A DNA stretch of 64,000 bases from Symbiodinium natans (lineage: Eukaryota; Sar; Dinophyceae; Suessiales; Symbiodiniaceae). Positions 9,801-17,255 of the stretch are shown here, in pieces. The notes beneath the pieces are model-generated. The model worked only from the letters and a program-made list of their open reading frames with translations. It did not search any database and was not told the origin of the DNA. How positions within the stretch are numbered: position 1 is the first letter of the stretch; every line of letters starts with the position of its first letter. The translations under genes were made by a program, and so were the position numbers. The stretch covers positions 571,103 to 635,102 of the forward strand of contig CAJNDS010001046.1 of the NCBI GenBank assembly GCA_905221605.1, written 5' to 3'.

Positions 9801-11048
9801 TCATGGAACATTTGCTCTGTGTCTGGTGCTATCGTGAAGTGGCATGGCATCATGATCAAAACTTTCTCGCGGAAACAGTCGGTGACCGCGTTGAGTTCGG
9901 CGGAGGCCGAATTGGCAGCCCTGACTGAGGCAGCCAAAGAGTCGGTGTACTTGTCTTTGCTCATGGAAACGCTCCTGTATGGAATGCCCAAAGGAGAGAC
10001 CGGTGAGTTTCCGATTCACCTGGCTTCGGATTCGGAAGCCGCTTTGTCGATTAGCAAAATGACGGGGTTGTTACGCCGTGTTCGGCACCTGGAGCTTCGT
10101 CATCGCTATCTTCAAGAGCTAGTCCACCTGGAAAGGCTGATTCTAAGCTTCATCAGTGGAGAACGGAATCCAGCCGATGGACTGACGAAATCTCCTGAGG
10201 AGTTGTTGCTTGAGCATTTGCTGGTTGCGTGTGGACTGGAAAGAGTGTGTGAAGAAGACCTTCAGGGTCTTGTAGTTCCTGAACACCTTCGTGAACGAAT
10301 GGAAGAACTTGAAGAAGTATGTGAAAAGCTTGAGAAAATCCCGACAAACCTGGCGAAGTACGAGCCAGTGGCAAGAGACCTTGCGTTGGGATCTGTTCCT
10401 CTGCTTGTGATCGAGGTGTTTTGTTCAACGGACAGTGCGTTGTGCCGAGCGTGTGCTCGTGACCGAGTAGCATATATAGGCATAACTGAGAAAGAAGACT
10501 TCTTAAGCAAGAGTACTCAAATGTTTCTAGGAGAGGTCTTGCTGTGTCTGTTGAGTAGGAAACCGCCCCAGATCTATGTCCACATAGCTTCCCCGTGTAC
10601 CGCTGGATGTAGCTACCGCTTTAAGAACTGGCATCGCCCGAAGTTTCGACATCGGTGGCGAGAGCAGGTCAAGAAGCATGTTGCATCTTGGAAAGCTTTA
10701 GGACGACTTCTGGAGGACCGCTGCAAAGAGATCCTGGTTACCCAGGAATGGCCAAAGAACTGTGGTCTTTGGAAGGAGGAAAGTTATCTGAAAGAAAAGA
10801 AGCGCCTTGGTCTGAACTTTGGAAGGGTTGTGGACCGTTGTGCCTTCGACGGGGTCTTTAAGCGGTGGTTCTTTGCTACAAACCGAGAGGAGTGGAGTGA
10901 AATCTTCTCTGGAAAGCCCTGTGACAAAAGTCATCAGCGTGTTTCACTTGCTAGTGTCGAAGAAACAGGTATCTATCCGACTAAACTGGGTAGAGCTCTT
11001 TTGCGTGCTGCGAAAGTCACGTTAGGTCTTGTAGGAACACCTTCTTAG
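3843..11048 (+). CDS. Copia-1 Pol polyprotein
   Basis: An open frame of about 2400 codons. The 5' limit is a TGA at 3840-3842 and the true start is unknown because gag is lost. Domains: aspartic protease (WLIDSGATCHV near 4065); a long spacer; integrase with an HH-CC zinc site (about 7335-7390) and the DDE residues in LQVDFGFF (about 7455), VHGDQEN (about 7625) and IVERHV (about 7745); Copia RT (QAPVQG, then YVDDLIIF near 9243); RNase H (VDASW, SSAEAEL, SDSEAA, RVRHLELRH; about 9790-10180). The last 210 codons form a dinoflagellate-type domain with IASPCTAGCSY and QEWPKNCGLW. Between protease and integrase the frame overlaps another ORF at 5107-6501 and reads there like an antiphase translation, yet contains no stop. 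Confidence 0.85.
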   Translation, partial: SCPEPPAKGPSPRPPPKGSGSRASCSPSTASSEPLVEDSSPISTRGLHSLHIASAMPSPRWKTGMVSRHLSLGIWLIDSGATCHVLSESALGFYEVVKEHSGPLPVLMSASDTPMECVKLVDIRVKFGKLGPVVLQQVLVCKIGFNVVSSWQASLSGWSTWLTSEPGASCLVKQTERGSSMWVPLVREARSWWALVKEIGPTKAKPKGRRSKGGSPKPGWSPNDDAMEVDKVQKKAPPNVGRALEVTPFKFLLRAFSVKQHVGEHELHEHVLQERLSGCEHAAVAKVGVDLETPPSACCAEALCSAAAVLLKSASNTSLEKQTSRDTRCGDKGFECVGVGPVPLQPQSVCIRSRSVLRVGRRSDLHPSACVPECLLGQSEERKCAFRSLRWPGVFLKALLVLCALGVFCSKPGAFVRDLGKDGASGSLASALSCELPKWECGPGGSLFDEHDCSSCAPFRGGRSAVSFEAASPKHRPFYLDPWLGRTAVGDSSLPWGVGDTGVGDQYKRHSGEATYAHCRAASHCCSDGGPVGFDGHPRRGARPSCRVCKVWLCFDHHGGGSCRCECYHPPTAPSMRAKGVLAQQSGWHPAHLEEIPSVPGGDSRVAVPSCSIPVVRGRASKHSAKRAQGRACAGCRLESAFGGRARPEQPPGDFGCSTANYNTGCCTIRVGWHGTASSQKCPSSTSFGVGFAQPSACKSRGNDSIACRHEESCNSRGGSIIVDGPRFSTRASGFLAVQPSFPAYAVRLFLCSIFGTRHAYGSRHASNSASSTSSILGTRHAYGSKSAYTSASSTSSIDTAPRYIEGACGRGSNGGRDADDARGGIRCPWDPYGREFRGPNGANGRWHWKSGERFSFDPAGRDEYGGSKPTYGQFGCGRLWLRDGLICLGMGPEGLKAGHELLRSSPQCTKLVGVGLKALLFAVGDWLCALGGRVGAFECLVGDCECSLPAANGSAHCPSVPRSSWKGSSALALGLVLGLVFRGWLRRCVKLLSVRRRSRLKFVRVTLVGRVPRRSWSVVRRLLFLRGVLACELKAEPTGEEAKGPMMKRWRAFKKWALCGLRSLRGSEQKKAVARSEALRMLAGLPTPVVVNSESEEELIPDPLEAELAKPSGSEPPRPSDVRKKPRVENVPSGEPGALSSPEVVSDALDPEVPVYLTSERLKAHRNKGHQPYLSCCDTCQSARGRVPARRKHMKHHHGPGELQVDFGFFGKNVRFLLMVHVVSGYIHTVVLGPEDEVPAVSVCKAFTEMGLSGLDIVVHGDQENLLESVFRNAAKHRTFGGRSMHWVPFAINRPQAKGIVERHVCLVKEAFWSVWLGLEERVGEKLPLGSHLFVEAMRYSVRMHNLFHVSKEHSTPLERLRGSTVQPVKSCEFGVVGFGKPQKDYPEHRGKRLVRALYVGPHGANGSGIRVFVPIGIGKPPRLEIFSSFRAKDPVEFDKAALRDLRGNKEDPERPIKFDVPIDGPSPPLDSPNLPEGSLEFPVERTEPPALEGPEAMEEEGELDGYSPDFSDVPEETGMEVEPPGGVGLEDLDAPMDPGEDDAMEEGLTWLYEHGLRQLFDGPDLRVTTKIRKGDNVKEWFRMKFGGKKIWVHVPDNAVCEVSGKVLPRKHLEEGMRLELSELDAFGVATIIGEAEARKRATRRIHTTRWVLTSKPSATNPERVRARLVVRDYAFGSNPLADGIYSPTTSLEALRGVLAIHAVRGGTLLSADVSVAFMQAPVQGVECIRFPNGMYDEENKPLFAQLHKAMNGLRVGPLSWYLEFTSTLRKQFGFGETADPTVHHRLEKDGALTLVLVYVDDLIIFSQNPPVAKDLYAKLAKIYKMKQTGLLEPGKTGQLEFLGRVIARTTEHGPVFFGLKPGYLKSLGEEFGISGKGVKPVLGNLEREYRKKEAGTPISTEAYERYRRVLGKLMWASLTLPHLSYPVGFLGRYQSDPDSQAEACLRRVVRWVMALPEYLQRFSAEALEYPCCASETRLSGFVDASWNICSVSGAIVKWHGIMIKTFSRKQSVTALSSAEAELAALTEAAKESVYLSLLMETLLYGMPKGETGEFPIHLASDSEAALSISKMTGLLRRVRHLELRHRYLQELVHLERLILSFISGERNPADGLTKSPEELLLEHLLVACGLERVCEEDLQGLVVPEHLRERMEELEEVCEKLEKIPTNLAKYEPVARDLALGSVPLLVIEVFCSTDSALCRACARDRVAYIGITEKEDFLSKSTQMFLGEVLLCLLSRKPPQIYVHIASPCTAGCSYRFKNWHRPKFRHRWREQVKKHVASWKALGRLLEDRCKEILVTQEWPKNCGLWKEESYLKEKKRLGLNFGRVVDRCAFDGVFKRWFFATNREEWSEIFSGKPCDKSHQRVSLASVEETGIYPTKLGRALLRAAKVTLGLVGTPS
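5107..6501 (+). CDS. Nested +1-frame ORF in Copia-1, Pro-rich accessory protein
   Basis: ATG at 5107, stop TGA at 6499-6501, 464 codons, wholly inside the Copia-1 Pol frame in the +1 phase. The first 220 residues are a well-behaved mix of helix-forming residues. The rest is Pro/Ser-rich, with repeated APGTPMEA and PPPLPPP segments and an acidic end. Codon structure is more protein-like here than in the Pol frame over the same bases. In the first ~75 codons about 25 end in T and none is followed by AA, AG or GA, although Glu and Asp codons are common after C- or G-ending codons. That avoidance keeps the outer frame free of stops. The function is unknown, and I see no similarity to the equivalent ORF of Copia-2. 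Expression could be by leaky scanning or a separate mRNA (inference). Confidence 0.6.
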   Translation: MELPEASPPLCLVNSQSGSVAQVEAFSTSMIARLAHRFEEEGQLSLSRQLLQNIDLFTSTPGSVERLLGIPACLGELETQELVINTSGIPVKQPMLIAELRAIAAPTVDQSVLTDTLVEEHDRRAEYARYGYVLTTMGVVVADVSATIRQPHLPCEQRGYWRNNQVGIQLTLKKFLLYLEAIRELRCHPAQYQLFEAGLASILPNELKVERVPAADLRALLADVLVQSNRRVTLAAQPPTIIPDVAPSASGGTAPPLHKSAPAPPPSGWALLNQARAKAEAMIRLHADMKRAATAEVAPSSSTGPAFPPGPPAFLPFSPPSPLTPSVFSYAPSSAPGTPMEAGMPLTPPPLPPPSWAPGTPMEASLPIPPPPLPPPSTPHPDTLRELAGEVPMEVETPMTPVEAFGAPGTPMDVSSEVPMEPMVGGIGSPGSASPLTPPAETSMVVPNPPMDNSDVGDSGSEMD

Positions 11049-11195
11049 GTCGGCAGTAGGAGTGCTCGCTTTCGGACTTTGCCTGGGATGAGATGTTTAA
11101 GCACTGGAAACACCGAGCTGTGAAGAAGTGCGTGGCTCTGAGGCATCACAGTCCAAACGGCCCCTTCGGGTGGCTACGCCTCGCAGCGTGCAGAC
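11049..11195 (+). other. Copia-1 3' untranslated region
   Basis: A short stretch between the Pol stop and the recognisable LTR portion. No clear polypurine tract and no canonical LTR start were found, so the 5' end of this LTR is diverged or lost. Confidence 0.35.
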
Positions 11196-11516
11196 GAAAG
11201 TTCCTGTCTAAGGACATGTTAACTTTGTTGTCCTGCATGCTGGCTCAGAGTTGTGTGTGTAGTTGTAGGAACTCCGTAGTTGTGCCTTGGAGGCTCGACG
11301 GGAGTGCTGCTTTAAGTGGGAAAGCCTTTTGAAGTGCTTGAGTTGTAGGGATGTGTGTCTGGAAGCTGTAGAAGTGACTGTGCACGTTTTTGCTTGCTTT
11401 AGGTGTAGTTGGGTAGGTCCCGAGAACTCCCACTGACGTTTGAGTTTGTTTTGTGGTTGTGGAGAACACGTGGCAGAGCAGAGTTTTCACCTGTGTGTAA
11501 AGAGTTTCACTGACGA
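11196..11516 (+). repeat. Partial LTR of Copia-1
   Basis: About 320 bp closely matching, in inverted orientation, the distal part of the minus-strand LTR at 15923-16383. Both end with AGTTTCACTGACGA. The first ~140 bp of the LTR (starting TGATATATG in relatives) cannot be recognised here. Confidence 0.7.
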
Positions 11517-11585
11517 AGCCTCCGGCTTATGACTTTGGCTCAAGTCGTGAGAAAAAGAGGGTTCAGCGCGCTGCTGCTGTGTTTT
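11517..11585 (+). other. Short junction with spliced-leader-like string
   Basis: Sequence between two unrelated LTR fragments. It contains CTTTGGCTCAAG (about 11526-11537), one base different from the 3' 12 nt of the dinoflagellate spliced leader. It may be a relic or chance. Confidence 0.3.
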
Positions 11586-11827
11586 CACAGTTTAGGAGTA
11601 GAAGTTCCATGGCTGAGTGTTTTCACCTGAAGTACCTTTGCTTTCCCATGTCTGGCAGACAGTGTTTGAAGCTGGAGAGCCGTGTTCGCATTGGCTCAAG
11701 ACGAGCGGAGCTCGAGAAGCTGTGAACAGCGCAGTGAAAAAGAGTCCGCACTTCGTGCTGTGAGGGTTAAGTGTAGTCTTGACCTGAGGTCCCTTAGGCC
11801 CCCGTAGCTGTGCCACGAGTTTCAACG
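11586..11827 (+). repeat. Truncated 5' LTR of a Copia-2-family element
   Basis: Matches the last ~240 bp of the Copia-2 LTRs (compare 17036-17255 and 60545-60782), ending TTTCAACG directly before the primer binding site. The upstream part of the LTR is missing. It contains CATTGGCTCAAG near 11695. Confidence 0.75.
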
Positions 11828-11839
11828 TGGTAGCGGAGC
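11828..11839 (+). promoter_or_regulatory. Primer binding site, initiator tRNA-Met type
   Basis: TGGTAGCGGAGC directly follows the LTR and resembles the complement of the 3' end of initiator tRNA-Met, the usual Copia minus-strand primer. The same site stands after the 5' LTR of Copia-2 at 17256-17267. Confidence 0.6.
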
Positions 11840-11852
11840 TTCGTGCTCCAGC

Positions 11853-13653
11853 ATGGACAATGGTGAAGAACGTGTGCCTGGACGAGACCGTTCTCCGAGA
11901 GGCCGCAGTGCAAGCAGCCTGAGTTCCACAGGGCTTTCTGGTGCAAGGTCACCAAGTGCCCGTGGGAAAAGAGAACGTGGAAGGTCTTTACCAGCGCGAC
12001 CAGCTTCAGTTCCACGCGGAGTAGACCCAAGGCAGTGGACAGCTACGACTGGAGCAGGCCATCAGCCACCAGTCGGGGCTGTGCCTTCGTTTGGACCTCA
12101 GTTCTACCAGATGGGAACACCCCCTCAGACAGCACCACAAGAACCCCTTCAAGTTCCGAATACGCAGTTGCCCGTTGCACCTGGAGTAGCTCAACAGATG
12201 GAGTTCACGAGAGCAATGCTGCAAGCGCAGGACGAGCAGATCCGACAGCAGGCAGCTCAACTTCAACAAATGAGTGCCATGCTTACGCAAGCATTGCAGC
12301 TTGCAAGTGCGAATGCTGCCAATGCGCATATTGCAGCAGCTGCATCTTCATCGTCAACGAGTCCTACACCTGGAGGAGACCCCTCAGCAGCACCTGCGAA
12401 TGCATCGACTCCTGTGGACATGGAAGTAGACTCTGGTGTACGAAACAAGAGAGCAGAGGGTTACATTCCACAGTTGCCTCAGCTGAACTATGCGTCTATG
12501 ACGAGCAGACATGCTGAAATCCGAGTTTGGACAGCCTACAGAGACGAACTTACGAGTTGGCTTTGTTTGCTCGACGACCGCTACGCTACGGAATTGCAAG
12601 AAGCGATCAGTAGCAATGTGGAAGTCTTGCAAGTGAGGCTTGAAGCCGGGAAAGCAGCCCGGTCAACCAAACTTTGGTTTTTGCTTCGTCAGTCCATGAG
12701 CAAGTTCCAACGTGGGCAAGATTTGGTGCATCTCATTGAGGTGAAACAAATGGGAGCAAGTGCCGGATACGAACTCTGGCGCTCGTTGAACAACGAATTG
12801 TCAGTTCGCTCCAGAGTGGAGGGACAGGCCCTCCGCGAACAGGCGTTAGGCCTGGTGCCACCAAAGCATCTCAAGCGACCACTTGATGTCGCCAGGTGGT
12901 ACACCACCGAGCTTCTCAAGTTCGAGGCGCAGGTGAAGCATCGCTTCCCGGAGTTGCTCATCGGAGAACAAGAGGGAGTCCTGTGCCTGATGAAGCACTT
13001 GGATTCTGAGACCAAGAGATATCTGCTCCTCCATCACTCAACAAAGAGCATGGGTGAGCTGATGACTGGTTTGCAGTTTTACGACGAGCAGCTTCGTGTG
13101 ATGGACTTCCAGAGAGAAGGAGCATCCGGGTATGCGAATGCCTTCAAGGGTGGCAGAGGCGGAAAGGGCGACAGAGACAAGGGCAACAAAGGCTCCAAGG
13201 GCAACAAGGGCAACAAAGGCGAGAAAGGAGAAAAGGGACTGAAGGGCGGCAAAGCGAAAGGAAAGGACAAGAAAGGTGAGCGAAGCGGAAAAGGGGACAA
13301 AGCTCGAAGCAAGAGCAGAGAGGCGAAGAAGACAGATGTCTGCCGGAACTGCGGGAAGACTGGACACTGGGCACGCGACTGCTGGGCACTTCCGAACGAC
13401 AAAGCCGCAGCGGCGACGAGCCAGGCCGTTACGACGCAGCCAGAGGCACCATCGTCTCCATCGTCTACATCGGCGAAAGCAGCAGCGCAGCCCACAACCA
13501 AAGGCAGTGGAAAAGCACAGTCATCAATCAAGACGTTTCTGGAAGGATATCACTTCGGTATGATGCTCACGAACCAGGTGGTTAGTTTTCCTTCAAATGA
13601 TCGCGTTTACTGGTTGATTGACTCTGGTAGTTCGTTCCACATCATCACGAGAG
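11853..13653 (+). pseudogene. Copia gag-protease, truncated copy
   Basis: The ATG at 11853 opens a 600-codon frame nearly identical to the Copia-2 gag. It has an Arg/Ser-rich start, a Gln-rich stretch, a capsid-like helical domain (about 12440-13090), a Gly/Lys repeat (GNKGNKGEKGEKG type), a CCHC knuckle (CRNCGKTGHWARDC, about 13341) and the start of the aspartic protease (WLIDSGSSFHIITR). After 13653 the match to Copia-2 stops abruptly and sequence of a tyrosine recombinase follows; the frame then ends at 13751. This copy keeps the intact N-terminus that Copia-2 has lost to small indels. Confidence 0.8.
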
Positions 13654-14430
13654 TGGACCTGGGCGCAAGGTTGGTGAGCTGCATGGGTTCATTTCTCGGG
13701 TCGTGGGACTTAGTGGCTTTGACTGGCTCGGGGAAGGTTTCAAGCTGCTGACTTCTGAACGATTTTCATGGGCGCGAGATTTTCTATGCCCTTGCTTTAC
13801 AAGTGAGTGGGATGAGCCAAAGAGAGAATACATGGACGCGGAGGGCCTCGCCTTGCAGTTGAGGCGTTTGCTGAAGGAGTTGCCTACACCGGTGAGGCAA
13901 ATGGGAACCTGGAAGGTGAAACGAGAGCTGCTGCTGCCTGGCGACGTCGCAAACTTTTGGACAGGGCACAGTCCTCGTCACTTCGTGGTGAGCATTGCAG
14001 CCGCCATCGGGATATCAAAGGACCGGCGTGACTATCTGGGGCGATGGGCGTATGCTCAACATGGGTCACAGGATTACGTCCTCACTTCGCGTCAGGTGGT
14101 CCAGGCGATCCAGACCACTGTTTGCAAGACACTGCTATTGGGGGGCGATGGAGGCGGTTACATTGAGGAGGAGCTGCTTTGCACTTTAAGGAGTTTTGCT
14201 GATGACCTTGGATTGAATGGCGAGGAGATCGTCGGCGCAAATACGGTGATGCAATGGGATGGACACAAACAGACCTGGCTGCTGGGGGGACAATATCCTG
14301 CTTTTGCTGTGAACCCGGAGAGGGTTCCGATTGCCGAAGGGGAGCTCGAGGCGAAGCTCCCTGGAGAATATGAGGCTTTTGAAGCAGAGCCGGACGAGGA
14401 CGAGGCGCCGTACTTCTTCAGTCTCTCGAT
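13654..14430 (+). pseudogene. Tyrosine recombinase C-terminal fragment
   Basis: The frame carries GHSPRHF, then AIGISKDRRDYLGRW and SQDYVLTSRQVV. This matches the HxxR, (H/W) and Tyr boxes of tyrosine recombinases of the DIRS/Crypton or phage-integrase type that are common in dinoflagellate genomes. The N-terminal catalytic Arg region is missing. The fragment is flanked on the left by the broken protease and on the right, near PYFFSLS at about 14430, by the end of a minus-strand gag. It is a transposed or recombined piece with no start of its own. Confidence 0.6.
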
Positions 14431-15881
14431 CTCTCCGTTCGTCATGGTGAGACGAGGGGGCTCAGCTTCATTGGGCTCATTAGTTCTTGTCCCCGGACCC
14501 AAGCCACTCAGATGATGAGACCGCATCGCCATCACCTGGTCAGACTGCTCGTGTTGCACAGCTCGGCCCTTGGGCTTTCCTTTGTTCTTGGGCTTCCCCT
14601 TGGGCTTTCCACCCTTTCCTTTGTCTGTCTTCCCTTTGCCTTTGCCCTTGCCTTTAGGACTCTTCTCTCGATTCTTGGAACCAGAAGGCTTTCCACCTTT
14701 CGGTTCATCCCTCTTCTTCCCTTTTCCAGAGCTCTTGTCGGGGCACTGCCAACTCATATGGCCTGATTTGCCACAGTTCCAGCAGAGGCCGCGCTCCCCA
14801 ACTGCATTCAGCGAAACGGCATCACACAATCGGGTTTGCTCCTCGTAGAACCGGATGCTTTCAACCAGTTCCTCCCAGCTCCCAGACTTCCCATGCAGGA
14901 CAACGTAATGCCTACACTCTGGGCTGACAGATTGAAGAAGAAGGGTTGAACGATCAGATGCTCCAAGCCTCAGTTCAGGGAACCGATGCAGCTTCTGGTC
15001 TACCTTCCCAAAGCTCGTCCTCAAGGAAGCGGACGCAGTCAAGCGGTCGCTTGTACGAACTCGCCTTCGAAGTTAGGCGAAGGGCTTCATCTCTCACAGC
15101 AATGGCCTCCATGCGAGAGACAATGCTGAAGGTCTGGTGCATTTGACGCATCACCTCATAACCACAAGCAGCTTGTCCTTGACGCATCGACGTGCTTCTC
15201 ACCAGTTCCATCCCACGTTCGAACTTCTGCAGACTTTGTTGCAGGTAGTAAAACAACCTTGCCGAACGCGATGCTACCGGAACTGCCATGTCAGACTGCT
15301 TGATCTCACGGTCATGCGTCATTGCCTGGCGCAACTCATTGACATAGTTGTCGTCTATCAACGCCAGCCAGGAAGCAAGCACCTCGCACCACCGATGGTA
15401 CTCCTCCAGCTCTCTCACACGCCCTTTTCCCATCGACACATTATCGATGAGCGGCAATGCTGGCAGATACTTCTCTGCACGGTTACTTCCAACATGCAGG
15501 TTCTGTGATGGCGCCGGTGGAGGAGAAGAAGCCTTTGCCGTAGGACTTCCAGCAGCTGCTGCACTTGAAGCACCCCCAAATGGGTTGCTCACAGCTGCAG
15601 ACAATGCTTCCTGCTCACGTCTTCTTCTCTCGTCGGCCTCCATCTTTGCCACCAAAAACTTGAAGTGTCTGTTGCTGATTCTGCATCATCATTTGCTGAC
15701 TCTGCATCATCTGGACCATCATCTGCTGGAGTTGAGGGTCAAGTCCGACGACGGGTCCTCCCGCTGGAGCAGAAGCGGGGGTTGTTGGCGGTTGTTGCCC
15801 GTCCTGGGCACCACCGGGGCCAAACAAAGCTTTGTCGTCTTCGTCTTCAGGCACAGGGGTCGACAGCCCGGGGTCAGCCAT
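14430..15881 (-). pseudogene. Minus-strand Copia gag, frameshifted and truncated
   Basis: The ATG at 15881 (MADPGLSTPVPEDEDD) starts a Gln/Met-rich N-terminus, followed by a capsid-like domain similar to the plus-strand gags (compare SIRFYEEQTRL with GLQFYDEQLRV), a CCHC knuckle (CWNCGKSGHMSWQC) and a Lys/Gly-rich tail. Three frames are needed to read it, with frameshifts near 15650 and 15010. It stops being gag-like near 14430, where it meets the recombinase fragment. The LTR and primer site upstream (15910-16383) show it is the 5' end of an LTR element related to Copia-1. Confidence 0.7.
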
Positions 15882-15909
15882 GGCTTCTAGTTTCTACGAG
15901 CGTGCTACA

Positions 15910-15922
15910 CGCTCCACTACCA
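15910..15922 (-). promoter_or_regulatory. Primer binding site of the minus-strand element
   Basis: On the minus strand TGGTAGTGGAGCG follows the LTR directly. It has the same initiator tRNA-Met-like form as the plus-strand sites, with one change. Confidence 0.5.
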
Positions 15923-16383
15923 TCGTCAGTGAAACTCTTTGCACACAGGTGAAAACTCTGCTCTGCCACGTGTTCTCCACAACCACAAACAAACTCAAAC
16001 GTCAGTGGGAGTTCTCGGGACCTGCCCAACTACACCTAAAGCAAGCAAAAACGTGCACAGTCACTTCTACAGCTTCCAGACACACATTCCTACAACTCAA
16101 GCACTTCAAAAGGCTTTCCCACTTAAAGCATCACTTCCATCGAGCCTCCAAGGCACAACTACGGAGTTCCCACAACTACACACACAACTCTGAGCCAGCA
16201 TGCAGGACAAAAAAGTTTACATGTCCTTAGACAGGAACTTTCACATAAACACTGTGGGTAGGTTCCGAGCACCTCTTAGGTGCTCTGCTGAGCTCTGTGC
16301 CTTGTGCGTATGCTTCACACTCATAGCAGACAATTCAAGTGCACATCACGTGTCAACTGGGAAACTAGGAGGCACATATATCA
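15923..16383 (-). repeat. 5' LTR of the minus-strand Copia element
   Basis: On the minus strand it begins TGATATATGTGCCTCCTAG and ends CACTGACGA just before the primer site, about 461 bp. Its first ~130 bp resemble the Copia-2 LTR start; the rest matches the partial LTR at 11196-11516 in inverted orientation. Confidence 0.75.
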
Positions 16384-16588
16384 ACTTCGAAGGTTTCATA
16401 AAAGTGTGCCCTTGGTTTGGGGTCTTGTTGTTTGGTTGTTGGTTGTTCCAGAGAAATTAAAGGCTTCTGTTGGGGTTGACTGTTTTGTTCCCTGTCCTCC
16501 TTCGGTTGCCTCCCGAAGGTTATGAGCCCAAATTAGGCTCCCTGTGGGTTGGTTAAGATTTTATCTTTGTTGGATATGATGCGGCAGT
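16384..16588. other. Spacer between divergent LTRs
   Basis: About 200 bp of T/G-rich sequence between a minus-strand and a plus-strand LTR. No ORF or target duplication is recognised. It includes a small inverted repeat (CCTTCGG...CCGAAGG near 16500). Confidence 0.3.
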
Positions 16589-17255
16589 TGATATATGTAA
16601 CTCTCCTAGTTTCCCGGTTGACACGTGATGTGCACTTGAATTGTCTGCTATGAGTGTGAAGCATAGGCACAAGGACATGTCAGGCAGTGCAGATTTCTCT
16701 CGCTTGGTGAGACCGTGTTTTGAGTGGGAAGAACCGTTTTTCTGTTCGTTTTCTCGAAACTCGTTTGTTGGAACTCGTTTCCTGTTTGTGACCTGGTATT
16801 TGGTGACCAGAAGTGACTCAAGCCAGTTTAGGTCTGACATGTCAGAAGTGCAGATTTCTATTTGGCTTGGTGAGACCTTGTTTTGAGTGGGAAGAACTGT
16901 TTTTTTTCTGTTCATTTTTCGAAACTCGTTTATCGGAACTCGTTTCCTGTTTGTGACCTGGTATTTGGTGACTAGAAGTGACTCAAGCCAGTTTAGGTTT
17001 GCAGCACCTAAGAGGTGCTAGGAACCTACCCACAGTGTTTAGTAGAAGTTCCATCTGAGTGTTTTCACCTGAAGTACCTTTGTTTTCCCCATGTCTGGCA
17101 GACAGTGTTTGAAGCTGGAGAGCTCGCATTGGCTCAAGACGAGCGAAGCTCAAGAAGCTGTGAACAGCGCAGTGAAAAAGAGTCCGCCCTTCGTGCTGAG
17201 TGTAGTCTTGACCTGAGGTCTCTTAGGCCCCGTAGCTGTGCCACGAGTTTCAACG
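16589..17255 (+). repeat. 5' LTR of Copia-2 with internal tandem duplication
   Basis: Begins TGATATATGTAACTCTCC and ends TTTCAACG before the primer site. Bases 16673-16836 are repeated with divergence at about 16837-17000 (each begins GACATGTCAG and includes GTGCAGATTTCT). The 3' LTR has a single copy. It contains CATTGGCTCAAG near 17125. Confidence 0.8.

Larger units (their letters stand above)
3843..11516 (+). mobile_element. Copia-1, 5'-truncated Ty1/Copia-like LTR retrotransposon
   Basis: Contains the Copia order protease, integrase, RT, RNase H in one plus-strand frame, then an extra C-terminal domain, a short 3' UTR and a partial LTR (11196-11516). The gag and the 5' LTR are missing. 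The only related LTR is on the minus strand at 15923-16383, upstream of a gag in the same orientation, so the missing 5' half may have been displaced and inverted (inference). Confidence 0.75.
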
